From assembly GCA_035772405.1 (NCBI GenBank), contig JAYKKM010000264.1, forward strand, positions 847,001-911,000: DNA of 64,000 nt, in the 5' to 3' direction. Under the pieces are notes generated by a model, which was given only the letters and a program-made list of their open reading frames with translations, searched no databases and had not been told where the DNA came from. This DNA comes from Chrysogorgia sp. JL179-B06. Lineage: Eukaryota > Cnidaria > Anthozoa > Scleralcyonacea > Chrysogorgiidae. A program made the position numbers and the translations under genes. Shown in pieces: positions 31,726 through 44,294 of the stretch (the stretch's first letter is position 1; the number at the start of each line of letters is the position of its first letter).

Positions 31726-32570
31726 TTTTGCGGTATCGGGTAACGGCGGAATGGCGGAACGGCGGAATGGCGGAATGATTAATACTTCTTACTACCCACC
31801 ATTGATATTCCACCCCCAGCAGTGATACTACCAACGGCCTCCACACCAACCAACTCCGACCGATCGTCGATGGACACCGACGACCGTCCGACAGATCCCA
31901 CAGCTTCGAGATGGCCTACGAAGATCTTCCGACCCCACCTCCCAACCTCCCGACGACTTCCGAGAGCCTTCCGACCATTCGCTACCACCTTCCCACCTCT
32001 TTCGAAGTTGCTCCGACCACTTCCGAAGTCGTTCCGACGGAATCCGAAGTTGTTCCGATAACTTCCGGTGATGTTCCGAATGCTTCCGAAGATGGGCCGA
32101 GCACTTCCGAAGTTGGCCCGAACCTCTAACGGAAACGTCACGACTTCCCGTATCACTTCCCGACACCGAGTTCACCTTCCGACCCGTTTCCCCGTCGTCC
32201 AGCTTCGTCCTACACACCGGCTCTCATGCCCAATCTGTCTGGGAACCTCTCCAACAACCTCCGTCACCCACCGAGGCACCTTCACCAACCTTCGAACCTT
32301 CCTTCCAGTCCTACCAAGTGCACGAAGCCGCGTACCCGCTGGAAAGCTTCCTCAGTACCACTGACCCCGACCTCGACTCCACCTCGCGAGACATCGTCCA
32401 CCCCTGTGGCATGCGGCATCCCCACCACCGTCCCAGTATATACGCGACATCCTCCGCGACTCACCGAAATTTGCCCGGATTTGACCGGAATCTGCGGGCG
32501 AACATCATCTATATTCGAGAAGTATTAATCATTCCGCCGCGTTCTGCCATTCGACCGCCGTTCCGCAAAA
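31726..32570. mobile_element. GC-rich TIR element with TTCCGA repeats, TA-flanked
   Basis: The ends TTTTGCGGTATCGGGTAACG and, inverted, CGACCGCCGTTCCGCAAAA belong to TIRs of about 60-70 bp that also share GGCGGAATGATTAATACTTCT. TA lies on both sides (31724-31725, 32571-32572). The interior is unusually C/G-rich, with TTCCGA/CTTCCGAAG words about every 15 bases. This opens long frames on both strands; none resembles a known protein and the two strands are equally open, so no gene is called. The unoccupied form of the flanks is at 26.5 kb. Confidence 0.75.
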
Positions 32571-32572
32571 TA

Positions 32573-33247
32573 CACCGTCCAATACGGGGTGTTAGGGTTA
32601 GGAAGATACTTAAGGAGGGGCCTACGGTTAGGGTTAGGATTGGTGTTGTGTTGGGGATAGCTTCTATTTTGACCATCAAAATAACGGTGTTCTAGTAATG
32701 TCGAACCGTGTTGGTTTACCAAACAAAAGTAACTCTAAATCAACTCGAGGTTAACTCGAAATTAACTCGAACTCGAACTCATGGATTACCAGATCCCGAT
32801 TCAGCAATAGTTTTCAGTCAACGCAACGAATCTGGTATAAAGACGTCTTATCTGCTGTGGCTGATAGCCTGCTATCGGCCGATAACCATACCAAACGTAC
32901 AGTAGATGTAACAATATGCTCTATTTCGAAGCAAATATAAATTACTATATAATTTTAAAAATCTTTTGTATATCAGAGCTGTTTCAGAGCTGGAGAGTCT
33001 GTGCTGCATAGCCATTATTTGTTATCAGAATAGAAAAGGCGTCCCCCATATTTACTTGCAAATGATGTAGTTTTTATTTTGTATATGGGATGCTGAATTT
33101 CTTCAAAAGGCAACAATTAATTTTGAATTGTGTATCATTCGTCAGACGGAAAAGGAAGAGGAGATTGTCGAAAAACCCAATGTGCAATGAGAAACTCTTT
33201 AACGCAATAAGGAATTAACGATCTCCATACAATACATTAAATACAGT
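32573..33247. other. No supported gene
   Basis: A short TTAGGGTTAGG-containing stretch occurs at 32590-32640. The rest is AT-rich with no repeat recognised. Confidence 0.4.
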
Positions 33248-35060
33248 GTGATAAAGAAAGCATGCAGAGAGAGGTACAAAAGAGAGCTAGTTGGGCTAAA
33301 GGAATCGAGGCGAAAATCGGGTGATTTATCAGAATTGAAGCATCCACTAATTCGTTCGAAAATATATCCTTACAACAGGGATGTGTGCTTTTTCTGTGAC
33401 GGCAAAGCAGGATACCGACAGCCTTTGCACATGCAGGTCAGTTCGTCTTCTGTAGGTAATAATCTGGATACAGCTCTGAAGCAGCTGGGAGATGAGAAAC
33501 TCCTTGTCAAACTCTGTACTGCAATTGACAGCAGACAAAATACGTCACAAACGTCCTTTGCAAACCTGCTGCCACAACAAGTGATCAAAATGCAAGTGAA
33601 ATAGCAGCCAAGATAGAGTTCCTGACAATGACGTACGAGGCCAGGTGGTACTGAAGAGTGGAAAGATAATGAATATTTCTCAGCTACATGCTGCATATGA
33701 GAATATTTCCCAGACAAATAATGTATGAGCGGAGGTGTGCAGCCGGAAGGCCATTAAGAACTTATCCAGAAGATATTGTAATTATCCAGAAGATATGGAA
33801 CATATTGGAAGATGTGGAGTTCCACAAGCCAAAATGATTGGACGAGTCCGAATGGGTAAGCGTCAAAGAATCGAAAGACACTCCATTCAGGTATCTGAAA
33901 CTGTTAATGAAAACTGTGCAAGTAACCTGAAGACCTTGTATGATGCTGCTTTAATCGTTAGCAAGTCCATCAATAAGTGTAAAAAGTGGGTTTGCACTAG
34001 CTGGGTCGCTAAACACATGGGTTATACTTGTAACAAGTTTACAATTTCGCTGCTTCTCATTGCTTGATGAATGGCCAAGGTGCACTGCTAGCTGCTGTGG
34101 TATCTCATGGGTAGAGTTTATCATGTCATTGAGACTTGTTTTTGAGTTGACGTTCAGATAAACACGTTGATACTGTACTCTGAGCTAGATGCTCACCCGT
34201 TTATGTACCTTTGGTGCAATTTTCTTAAAAAGAGAGGGTTGAATTAGGACCATCGGTTTGTGATGTCTGTTGAGTATAATCGTCTTCTAATAGTAGAATC
34301 GCTAGTGGCGCACATGTTCTTCAATGCATAGAAAAGGACGGAGGATGGACCTCCCACAGATATTGTGAAAGACAAACAACTTTTCTTCACTATCGATAAT
34401 TTGACTTCGCTGAAGATAGGCTCACGACATGAAGCTCTCTACCTGTAGCACTTCTGATCCAGATGACGTAAAGTCAGATTTAAGTAAGTAGTATTGTATA
34501 TTTATCCGTCCAACGGTTTAGAGTTCAGTTGTCCTGTAAATTAATTATTTATATACTTTTCTATAACCTATAAGAATCTACGGAGCTGAGTCGTTAGGTA
34601 TAGCAGCCTCCAGTGTCTCTTACAGGCTCGCAAGCAATGAAAAGTTCGTCTGTCAGCTGTATTTGCCTAAAACAAGCATCACAACCGTTAAGGAGCTGAG
34701 GTGGTTCCTCTTCAGAAAGAAACAAGCCCGATCAAACAGGCTACCGCCAACACAGGCTGCATTTTATCAGGCTATCCTACGAGCGCATTATCAAATGATG
34801 GTGTAGAATAACGACGCGATACCGAATCCAGAGCTGTTCTCATCACAGAATTATGGATAGCAGAGGGATAAATATGAATGGATGCCTGTTATGACACCAC
34901 GTAATACCTTAATCTTACACAACCTGTAAAATGCGGATGATCAAAGGAACGATGTTCTATACTAACTGTTGCTAGTGCCGCAAAGCTGCACTTCGTCGCA
35001 CAGACCTCTGCAGCTTCTCCAACACTGGAGAGTGCGAAAATGTGCACAAGGATGAAAATG
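33248..35060 (+). pseudogene. Decayed Cys-rich (CXC-like) multicopy gene
   Basis: Fragments in order on one strand: YPYNRDVCFFCDGKAGYRQP and KQLGDEKLLVKLCTAIDSRQ (33248-33604); AAKIEFLTMTYEA and NISQLHAAYENISQTNN (33605-33725); CSRKAIKNL, MGKRQRIERHSIQ and NENCASNLKTLYDAALIVSK (33735-34067); SVEYNRLL, DIVKDKQLFFTIDN (34265-34420); FVCQLYLPKTSITTVKELRW, LPPTQAAFYQAILRAHYQMM (34645-34805); and a Cys-rich tail, VKCGCSKERCS then CRKAALRRTDLC (34925-35020). From memory this order matches long uncharacterised proteins common in corals and anemones that end in a CXC-like region. It is broken by frameshifts and stops throughout. The function of the family is unknown to me; a transposon origin is possible. 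Confidence 0.6.
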
Positions 35061-37076
35061 TACTGGCATATGAGGGAGCGAGACAGTATAATCGAGTGCA
35101 AATATGTGAAGTCACACTGAAGATAAAGCGCAATGTAGGGCATTTTGTTTATAGTTATAGGGAGATGATAATGTTAGTCTCCATGCAATACTGTCAAAGG
35201 ATTACTTTTAAGTCCTGATTAATTAATCATGATTACAAGTCCTGCAAGGCTAGGCCCTAGATATTTTTACGTTACATTTCTTCACTGAACGAAGACGTGA
35301 GACTCTTTATAGCTTGCACACTTTTTTAAACGTCTAAACGCATTCATCACTGCTCAATCGTTTTAACATTTTTTGTGGATCTTGTTCCGTTACGTTACTG
35401 CACTCTTATTGCCTCAGCCTCGTGTTCATACTACTGTAGCTTAATCACATGACATTGCATATACTATATAAACTATAGATATTGTATAAACATGATCAAC
35501 TTCAGCAACAGCATTGGCTGTTCTAAACACGTTAATAGGCTCTGTTTCCCATTTTATGTATAAGACTCGTTTTCATGCTAATTCGGCCACGTGATCACGC
35601 ACACCCTAAAACACTATACATTAGTATTTGAGGTATTGAGGAGTAGTTTTTGAGTGATTATGGTGCGTTTTGGTCCACGTTTGGATGAGTTATAGACGAT
35701 TTTATGTATCAGCCTCGTTTCCATGCTAGATTATAGACGTCACACTTTTGACCTCTTGTAAATCCAGTCTGAGCAAGTTGTAAAGTTGCCACCAAAACTT
35801 TTTACGTTCTTTAGGGTCACCTTAACACATCTAGACCAGTGGCGTGCTTTCAGCACAAAATTCCCACGGGAGTACACATGCTCCCTGACTAATTATAATG
35901 AACCGAACGATAAGCTCCTTCGTAAACGTTCTCTGAATCACCAACATGATCGAAACACATTCATGGTCGAACAAACATGGTGTCAACTGAGAATATTTAA
36001 CAAAATAAATCACTCTCACTTAATAAAAACATGTGAAACTAGAAAGAAACAGTTTACCTTTAAAATAAGCTACAGAAAGATTGCTTGTCGAAAATCTCTT
36101 GGCGAAATTGACCAGAGCCATCGGTGCTATTGGCCAGCGGCAATCCCAGAAAAAGACTACTTACGGTCTTACACACTCGATAGCTACTCTCTTGCAAGAA
36201 GAGGAGTAGCCACAAAAAGGCTAGAATAGCCTGGAAGACTTATATTAACGTTTATTTGAGCTGGAGTTTAAAGGAAGTTGTAGCTTGAAATGTATCCGCT
36301 CAGATTTTTCTTTCCCATAAATCAAGTTGTTTAGGCCAGCTTTAAATATCGAACTTTAGGTCCGCTATGTGTTAGCACGGCCTTCTTTAGCCTGCGCTGG
36401 GAACTATTATACAATAATTGCAAAATCCGAACACCAAAATAACATGGAAAGAGAAACGCTGCCGAAACATAGCCTGAGCTACAGCACATGAAAAGTTCGA
36501 CGTTTGAAACGTGTCTTACTGCATCCAAAACCCCGTATTAAAAATAGTCCGCGAAAGAACGCGGAAAGTATTTATTACCGCTGGTAACTTCACAGAGGGA
36601 CTTCTTAACCCGGTTTTTCACTAGCTAGGGGAATTTTGCGCGCGAACCGAAATTTGTATTGTGAATGAAAATAAGAAAATTTGAACGGATTGGTAATTAA
36701 TTCTAGCAAAGCGCTCATAAGACAATAGAGAAAGTCGCTCAGCGCGAACAAATTCGGCCAGTGGAAAATTAGATTAGAGGTCAAGACGCATCACATACTG
36801 CTCCGAATATTTTTACACTGATGAAGTATGCCGACGACTATTAATTCTGAAAGCCTGCAAAGGCTAGCACCTGATTTTCCTTCCGACCCTTGGCCCAAAG
36901 TCACAAACATAAATACATAGTCAAGTACAACCATTGTCATGACATTGCGGAGATCTGGTTCCCAGTCTCCGCAAAAGGGAACATGAAATCAGTAAAATCT
37001 CGACCAACTTTCCTATGCAGTTATAGTTTTAAATGCTAAGGTGTTCTTAAAAAAGATGCAAAGAAACAAACACATA
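35061..37076. other. No supported gene; one unsupported 147-codon frame
   Basis: A plus-strand frame at 35786-36229 has no family resemblance, repeat match or splice support, and is left unannotated. Two approximate copies of TATGTATMAGNCTCGTTTYCATGCTA lie near 35560 and 35705. The stretch 36330-36530 weakly resembles 15950-16110. Confidence 0.4.
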
Positions 37077-37239
37077 GCCTCCTCCGCAGGCAACTCTGTG
37101 GCTACTTTTTCCAATCGTTTCCAAGGTTTTGGCTGGGATTGCAGGGAAGTATAGGGATTGTGGCCAAAAATGGCCAAATCAGCCTTGGAAGCTATTTGAT
37201 TCGCGAAAAATAAGCCACAGAGTTACCTGCAGAGGAGGC
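37077..37239. mobile_element. Small TA-flanked MITE
   Basis: The termini GCCTCCTCCGCAGGCAACTC (then TGTGGC) and the reverse complement, GCCACAGAGTTACCTGCAGA then GGAGGC, form a TIR of about 27 bp. TA occurs on each side. It is 163 bp with no coding capacity; the interior contains a GGCCAAAAATGGCC palindrome. Confidence 0.85.
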
Positions 37240-37644
37240 TATCAAACACAGATATACACGCAGATATTCCAACCATCCCGATTTTTACGGTAGTTTCCGG
37301 AAATACAATGCAATCTCAAGATTTTTCAAAAATTTCTAGAAACGAGAGACACATTCAAAACCTATACTATTTTTAGTGACATATGGGAAGGCATACGCAT
37401 ACGCAAACATAAACTTATTCTAGTTATGTTCGGAACTTCACAAACACAAGGCGCATGAATGATTGGAGACTCTTCTGCTGATCCATATAAGCTACGCATC
37501 TCGGAATAAAAGATGACGGACAACTATTTACAGCATAAACGAAATCCGCATACAATTACAATAGAGCAAGTACCATCTAGTGCCAACTCTTAATACTGTT
37601 CTGCGAAAGCTGCTATAAATTCATTTCGTATGAAATTTGTAACT

Positions 37645-40600
37645 TGATAATAATAATAATAATAATAATAACTTTAATATTTATAAAGCGCAAAATACAT
37701 ATAAATATGATCTAATGCGCTGTACATTAATACAATACTATGAAATAAAAATAAAATACTATGAATTATAAGCTAATCTAAAAAAGTGTGTTTTAAGAGC
37801 TGATTTAAAATGATTAAAATTATCCTCAACTCCAAGTTGATTTGGAAGAGAGTTCCACAGATCTGGGGCAGCCGCAGTGAACGATCTGTCTCCTGTTGTC
37901 TTACGTGTTCTTGTAGTTGGTGGCGCAAGTAGACGTTCATTGTTGCTTCGTAGACTATAATTCGAGTGCACTTTAGGACCAATAGGACCAATAGCAACAG
38001 TGGTGTTACCAATAGACAGACTATCCAGGCTAACCTTACTTAATTGTTGACGAGTTCCTATTATCATGACTTCAGTTTTTCCTTCGTTCAACTGTAGCTT
38101 GTAAACCAACATCCATGTCTTTACCGCTCTAATGCATTGTTCCACTGCGTATTATGCTTCTGCTTCGCTTAGAGAGCCATCTGGCTTAAAAGATAAATAG
38201 AGTTGTGTATCATCAGCATATGCGTGCGCGCTGGGTAAGTAAGACTTGATAACATCAAATAACTTGCTGGCATAGATACTGAAGAGCAGGGACCCAAGAC
38301 ATGATCCCTGGGGAACACCAAAGGATAGATGGAAACTGTCTGACCTTTCCCCATTGATTAAGACACGCTGGGTCCGTCCAGATAGATATGATGTGAACCA
38401 TTTAAGAGCAGAATCAGTAATGCCAAACGAAGTCTCAAGACGGTGCAACAATATGCCGTGATCAATGGTGTCAAATGCCGCACTTAGATCAAGTAGTACC
38501 AGCACCGACACATGCTGCCGATTCATGTTGAGCAGACTCTCAGCAACGCTGTCTCAGTACTATGAGATTTCCTGTAAGCTGACTGTAATATAGGAAACAG
38601 CTCACTGTCAGTCACATGGGTGTAAACCTGGTCAAAAACAGCTCTTTCAGTAATTTTGGATACAAACTGAAGGTTGCTAATAGGCCGTAAGTTCTTAAAG
38701 GCTGGGTCCTGTGCACCTTTTTTCAAACACGGGTTAACAAGCGCTTCTTTCCATTCAACGGGGAAATGCGCAATTGATAAAGAAGCATTCACTATCTTTG
38801 TGATTACAGGGAGCAAAACTTCCAAAGAATCAGAGACCAGAGTGGTTGGCAAAGGATCCAGAATGCATGACTTTTTAGCCGACTTCTGAATAAGACTATA
38901 GACGTCACGATCATCCAAGTTCTTGAAAGAGCGCAGTATTGGGGTTGTATCCATCACTGGCTTGTCAGACTGACTAACGCAAGTAGAATCAATTACTTCA
39001 CGAATACGTTCCACTTTCCGAATAAAAAACTTGCCAACATCATTCGCAACCATGGTATTGTCCAAGTGATCAGGAAACAAAAGATCATTATTCATGCCAA
39101 GCAGCCTTTTCGCAGCATTGAACAATTTTCTTTGATCAACGTTGTTTTCTTCCATAAACTCAGAGTAGAACTCACGCCTCGCCTTATTCATTAAGTAGGT
39201 CGTAAGATTTTTCTTTGACTTAAAGTCACAAAAATCATTAGCAGACTTAGTCGTTCTCCATTTGCGCTCCGCTTTCCTGCGCGCCCGCTTGGCATTATCA
39301 ATTACTTCATTGTACCAGGGGACAACAGGCCTGGTTATTCTTGTACGTGTTTTTAATGGTGCATGGCTGTCAAGCAGTGCTGTTAAGGTGGTATTATAAT
39401 CGTGCACACATGCGTTCAAATCATCAGCAGTAGCTATCTGATTGTCGTTACACAGTGAACTGGATCGTAGATCTCGTTTAAAGCAGTCCAAATCAATGGA
39501 CTTTGTTTTCCTATAGGTGGTAGTTTTCATTGAAAGATTTGATCGGGATAGTACCAGCCGATCGAGTACTATTGCATGGTCAGATATAAGTTGACCAACG
39601 AGTGGAACTCCGTCAACAAGTGATTCGGACTTACGCGTAATAGTCAGATCAAGTATGTGACCGTCGCGGTGCGTAGGTTGAGTGACATGCTTTTCAAGTC
39701 CAAAAGACTCCAGTAGGGCCAAAAACTTGCGAGCATCTAAATCACAACGGTCATCCACGTGGATATTGAAATCACCCGTTATTAATAGTCGCTCTTTGCA
39801 AAGTAGCAAAGATTCAAGATATTCCGGTAGTTCCATAAGAAATACGTTTGTAGTAACGGGATGATCCTCAGAATAAGGCGGTCTATAGATGATGATAACC
39901 CGTAAACTAGACGTATTTGACTTAACAATCCACTCAGAGAACTCAAAAGAAGCCTGCACACTTTCACCAGCATCGACCTTATTAATATTCAATGACTCGC
40001 GATAGATGAGCCCAGTCCCCCCTCCGCGTCGGCCCAGTCTCGGATGATCCAAAATGCTATAACCATTCGAACAAAGTTCTGCTCTTACACAAGAGTCACG
40101 AGCGGTTAACCAATGTTCTGTGATTGCTACTAGGTCGGGCTTTACTTCACAAATATAATCGAAAATTACAGCAGTTTTATTCCGAACAGATCGAGCATTC
40201 AAGTTACATAGCACCATTTGTTGTTTACGACAGTGAGTTCTCATTCGATTAGAACATTGCAAATATATAAAATTACCGCGTGAAGGTGGTCGATCAGCAG
40301 AGCGGCACAAGGGAAAACCAAAAGGTCGTAACGTAATCATTGTTGGAATAATGTTGCTAATTTGAATTTTTGAAGAGGTGCTACTTTGAATATGTAAAAC
40401 CGGAGGTGGTCGGCGATGCGTAATAATGGTTTCAATATTATAGAAATCACAGTTAGTTTGATTTGATAGAAGGCCATAAGAAGGCAACGTCCAAGTATTA
40501 TTGATATTTTTACTGTGATAAAATCCGTCTCGACATCCTCGATATTTGAATATGCCATACTTCTTAAAAATTGAGATAACATTGAATACGTGAACTGTTT

Positions 40601-40649
40601 TATACAACCTCGTTTTTAATAATGAGGAAACCAAGGCGATATATTTCAA
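37645..40649 (-). pseudogene. CR1/L2-type LINE A, nearly full-length ORF2
   Basis: A single 708-codon frame (40649-38523) holds an apparent N-terminal extension (residues 1-143), the endonuclease (from about 145: VLCNLNARSVRNK, AITEHWLT with catalytic Glu 178, RRGGGTGLIY, ITGDFNIHVDD at 291-300, and LISDHAIV at 354-361), a basic linker, and the RT start (LRPISNLQFVSKITERAV, QSAYRKSHSTETALLRV). A frameshift near 38523 leads to LVLLDLSAAFDTIDHGILLH, FGVPQGSCLGSLLFSIY and AYADDTQLYLSF (YADD). A TAA then follows at about 38146-38151, and the same frame resumes with VEQCIRAVKTWMLVYKLQLN. Near 37980 IGNTTVAIGP jumps to KVHSNYSLRSNNERLL, deleting the RT thumb region. It ends FTAAAPDLWNSLPNQL ... FFRLAYNS, then a (TAA)n tail at 37645-37672. 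The best-preserved element here, but inactive. Confidence 0.9.
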
Positions 40650-41345
40650 GAGTTCCGTGAACTATACTTATTCTGAACGGTTCTCCCGAAAAAATTGCCA
40701 CCAGTAACTTGGTTGCTCTTCCCTTTGAATTTTCAAATTTTTATCAACTGCATAATATAAGAATTACGCAGACATCACAATCCTGGCGTATACTAGTGGA
40801 GTTATTTCGTTTTCGGGTTGCTAACTACAGGGCACTTTTTAGCCATACGTATGTTGATTTTGGATTCTCCGTATTTGCTTTAGTTAACTGAATTGTACGA
40901 AAATGAAAATAATTTACAATAATTGCTTTTGATATATGGAATACGGCAAGTTGCAGTCCACCTACTTGGGATCAGTGAACTCGATCCAAATCACCAGTCT
41001 ATATAATTCATTATTCATAGCAGAAGACATATTTAACAACCGATGCATAAATTAGCTCACAGATGGCAGGAATTATGTTCGCAATTTCTACCCAATACTA
41101 GGGTAATCATTAACGAAAAAATAAGGTTAGCATATATATTTTATTCTTAAATAAGTATTTACTAACCTAAAGCCTAAATGTATTTTTCTTTAAACTTTTG
41201 CAATTTTGAATATTGTATTGTTCTCTGTGCGAATAGAATCCATTCATTTCATTTCAGGCACTGTTTATATGTGATGTTATTTCATATATGATTCCTAATC
41301 TTTACATATCAACTATGATTTGTGCAATGATTAATTCAATTCCAT
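40650..41345. other. No supported feature
   Basis: AT-rich sequence upstream of LINE A. It may contain the element's 5' untranslated region, but no boundary is visible. Confidence 0.35.
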
Positions 41346-41349
41346 TTAA

Positions 41350-41783
41350 AGTGCCTATCCAACCTGTGGGGATTTTACATATTTGTGATCTTTGGATTCT
41401 CCTGTGAAAATTTGTTATATATCTTGTTGTTCTAAAATTTCATCTCAATGCCCTTTTCCCCCACTAAAGTTCACAGGAAGTGACGTTAACGCACGGACAC
41501 GCGATATTTTGCGGAGGAATGATTCAGTAATGAAATACAGCGAAAGTTTGACTTTGAATTTTAAACAGCCTGTTTAGACAAAATTCACTCAATTCCTAAA
41601 CATTCACTGTTAAATAATGCCGCAAAATATTGCGTTTCCCTGCGTTGACGTCACTTCCTGTGAACTTTAGCATGGGAAAATGCATGAAGATGCAATTTTC
41701 GAACAACAAGATATATTACATTTCGTTTTGGTAGAACCCAAAGATTACGAATATGTAAAATCCTCATAGGCTGGATAGGTATT
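41350..41783. mobile_element. TTAA-flanked foldback element 2
   Basis: The left end is AGTGCCTATCCAACCTG, the right end CTGGATAGGTATT, flanked by TTAA (41346-41349 and 41784-41787). The arms mirror over about 190 bp, including TTTACATATTTGTGATCTTTGG, CTAAAGTTCACAGGAAGTGACG and its complement CGTTGACGTCACTTCCTGTG. It has a full TGACGTCA at 41646-41653. Frames inside are artefacts of the arms. Confidence 0.8.
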
Positions 41784-41878
41784 TTAACATTGAAAATCCA
41801 ACTGGATACGTCACCCTCAACAAAGGTGTAAGAGCGATGAAAAGAACGCAGGACGAGGTTTGTACCCCGTCAGCTTAA

Positions 41879-42570
41879 GACCCCGTTCACACGATGCCGG
41901 TACGAAATGAAACCGCAACGAAATCGTTACGGTTAAGCCTTGTGTTCACACGATACCGGTATGAAATGACATGAAACCGTAATGCTAACCGGAACAATTT
42001 GAAACCGCAACGAAATTATTCCTTACCGGAATCGTATGAACACCTAACCGTAATGATTTCTTCACGGTTTTACGAAAAAATGTTCTCTGCTAAAAAATAC
42101 GGGATAAAAGAAGCGCGGTGGCGGAAATTTTAATAAAAATGGAGTTAATGAAGTTGATAGTTGGGTTTTCTATATTGGCGATCCTAACAGGCTTGTGTAG
42201 CACATTACAAATGAACTTAAGTTTATTACAACAACATTTGACGGACAGTAAAAAGAAAAGACGCATTTTACAAACCATTTTCTAACAGCTATAGGTACCA
42301 ACAAACACAAACGAAAAAAGGAAAACGACGATTCTGGACTAGACCTGGACGAACTTCTTCTTGGTGGAAGAACTTTAAAGAGGGTATTTTTTTGGAAGAG
42401 GAATGCGCGAAAACTTCCGCATGTCCAAAGCCACTTTTTACAAACCTTGTAATGAATTACGTCCGTATTTGTAGAAGCAACGTACTATCATGCGAGAGAA
42501 ACTGGCTGTCGATACACGGATTGAAAGGTCCCTTAGTACGATTTCGTACTCGCTTCGTGTGAACGGGGTC
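41879..42570 (+). mobile_element. PIF/Harbinger deletion derivative with TAA duplication
   Basis: TIRs begin GACCCCGTTCACACGA (left) and end with its exact complement, flanked by TAA (41876-41878, 42571-42573), the Harbinger target duplication. Inside, plus-strand fragments from the N-terminal part of a Harbinger transposase survive: RRFWTRPGRTSSWWKNFKEG (about 42325-42390), then in another frame GMRENFRMSKATFYKPCNEL with RPYL, a TAG, and KQRTIMREKLAVDTRIERSL (to about 42535). The catalytic domain is absent, replaced directly by the right terminus. An ATG at 42137 opens a 49-codon frame of unclear relation. It belongs to a different lineage from the 26.8 kb element. Confidence 0.85.
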
Positions 42571-42651
42571 TAAATGGAACTACGTACATCTAAATCATAA
42601 ATAAAACTAGATGGGGTATCCAATCTTCATTTCAGTGAACCCCATGTAGCC

Positions 42652-42770
42652 AATAGCGTAGCGTCTGGCTGCTATTAATTGCTCAAAATGTGGACAAACA
42701 AACCAAATTTGACTCACAAATGATTGCAAATGAGTTATTTTCCTTTGTTATGGCCGCAATAATTATGGGT
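42652..42770. repeat. Dispersed repeat shared with 16.14-16.25 kb
   Basis: CCAATAGCGTAGCGTCTGGC, GGACAAACAAACCAAATTTG and TCCTTTGTTATGGCCGCAAT match the 16.1 kb copy, same strand. From 42771 to 43213 no further feature was identified. Confidence 0.8.
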
Positions 42771-43213
42771 AAAAGCAGACAAACATGGATACTGACGTCA
42801 TCTCAATGGAGTGCTATAGAACGCCGCCAATTGGATAAATTGCAGGGCAATTTATATTTGATGTTAAAGAAGTAGTTTTGATCTTTTACTCAGTAAGAAA
42901 ATGGTCCAAGTAGCGATAGAACAACAGGCTCATGATCGACAAATAGACGAATAGTAAAAAAGAAATGCAAAAAATTGTAGAATTTACTATTCCTTGTTTT
43001 GGACTGCGAGGTTCTCAAATTGCAGGAAAAAAATTCCTGGACGTTTGCCATCCGTTTTCCCCCAAAATGGCGGCGTTTAATTGGTTACCAAATTATGTCA
43101 CCAGTATCGCCTCTAGTTTTATTTATGATATCTATGACTACGTCCATGACATTTTTTATGCTAAACACTAAATCGGAAGGTTAACTGTTTGCATCTTTTT
43201 TCTTCTTGTCCAG

Positions 43214-43285
43214 AAATTTGGATAACAACAAAATATCTGTTATTCCTGAAAGCCTGTTCATAAATGCACGAGAGCTTCAATGGAT
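43214..43285 (+). CDS. Single 72-nt leucine-rich-repeat exon (LGR-like organisation)
   Basis: A 72-nt stretch lies between a good acceptor (tttttcttcttgtccag) and a near-consensus donor (gtaagtag). After one base completing a codon, it reads NLDNNKISVIPESLFINARE then LQW, with two bases left over (phase 2 in and out). The pattern LxxNxIxxIPxxxFxxxxxLxx is one extracellular LRR. Separate 72-nt phase-2 exons, one per repeat, are typical of glycoprotein-hormone or relaxin-type receptors (LGR/RXFP) and related LRR genes. The repeat forms part of a curved ligand-binding ectodomain. No neighbouring LRR exon was found in the window, so the gene has long introns, extends outside, or is a relic. No gene symbol is justified. 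Confidence 0.6.
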
Positions 43286-43586
43286 GTAAGTAGTTGATTA
43301 GTTGAAAATCTGGTTGAAATATACAACTAGTTAATAATTAGTAAAATTATCTGGAGTGCATTATCTGATTTTACACAAATAGTGCATGATTGATTATAAA
43401 ATAGTTTGCAAACATGGCAAAAATACAGTAACATTTGGTCAGCAAATATCAGGTATCGGCTCCCTGTGGTGTCAGACGACGCAAATTGCCAAAAATATCA
43501 GTGATTTTAACAATAAATGTATAAATGTTTTCAATAAATGTATTCAATCTAGTTGGTTATATTATGAATTAGAAATGTATACATTT

Positions 43587-44290
<704 letters not shown>

Positions 44291-44294
44291 TTAA

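Noticed and set aside
31822..32529. Several Pro/Thr- or Arg/Ser-rich frames on both strands
   Set aside because: GC-rich 15-bp periodic repeat inside a TIR element; both strands are equally open.
35786..36229. 147-codon plus-strand frame
   Set aside because: No motif, no splice or promoter support; length is plausible by chance in this much sequence.
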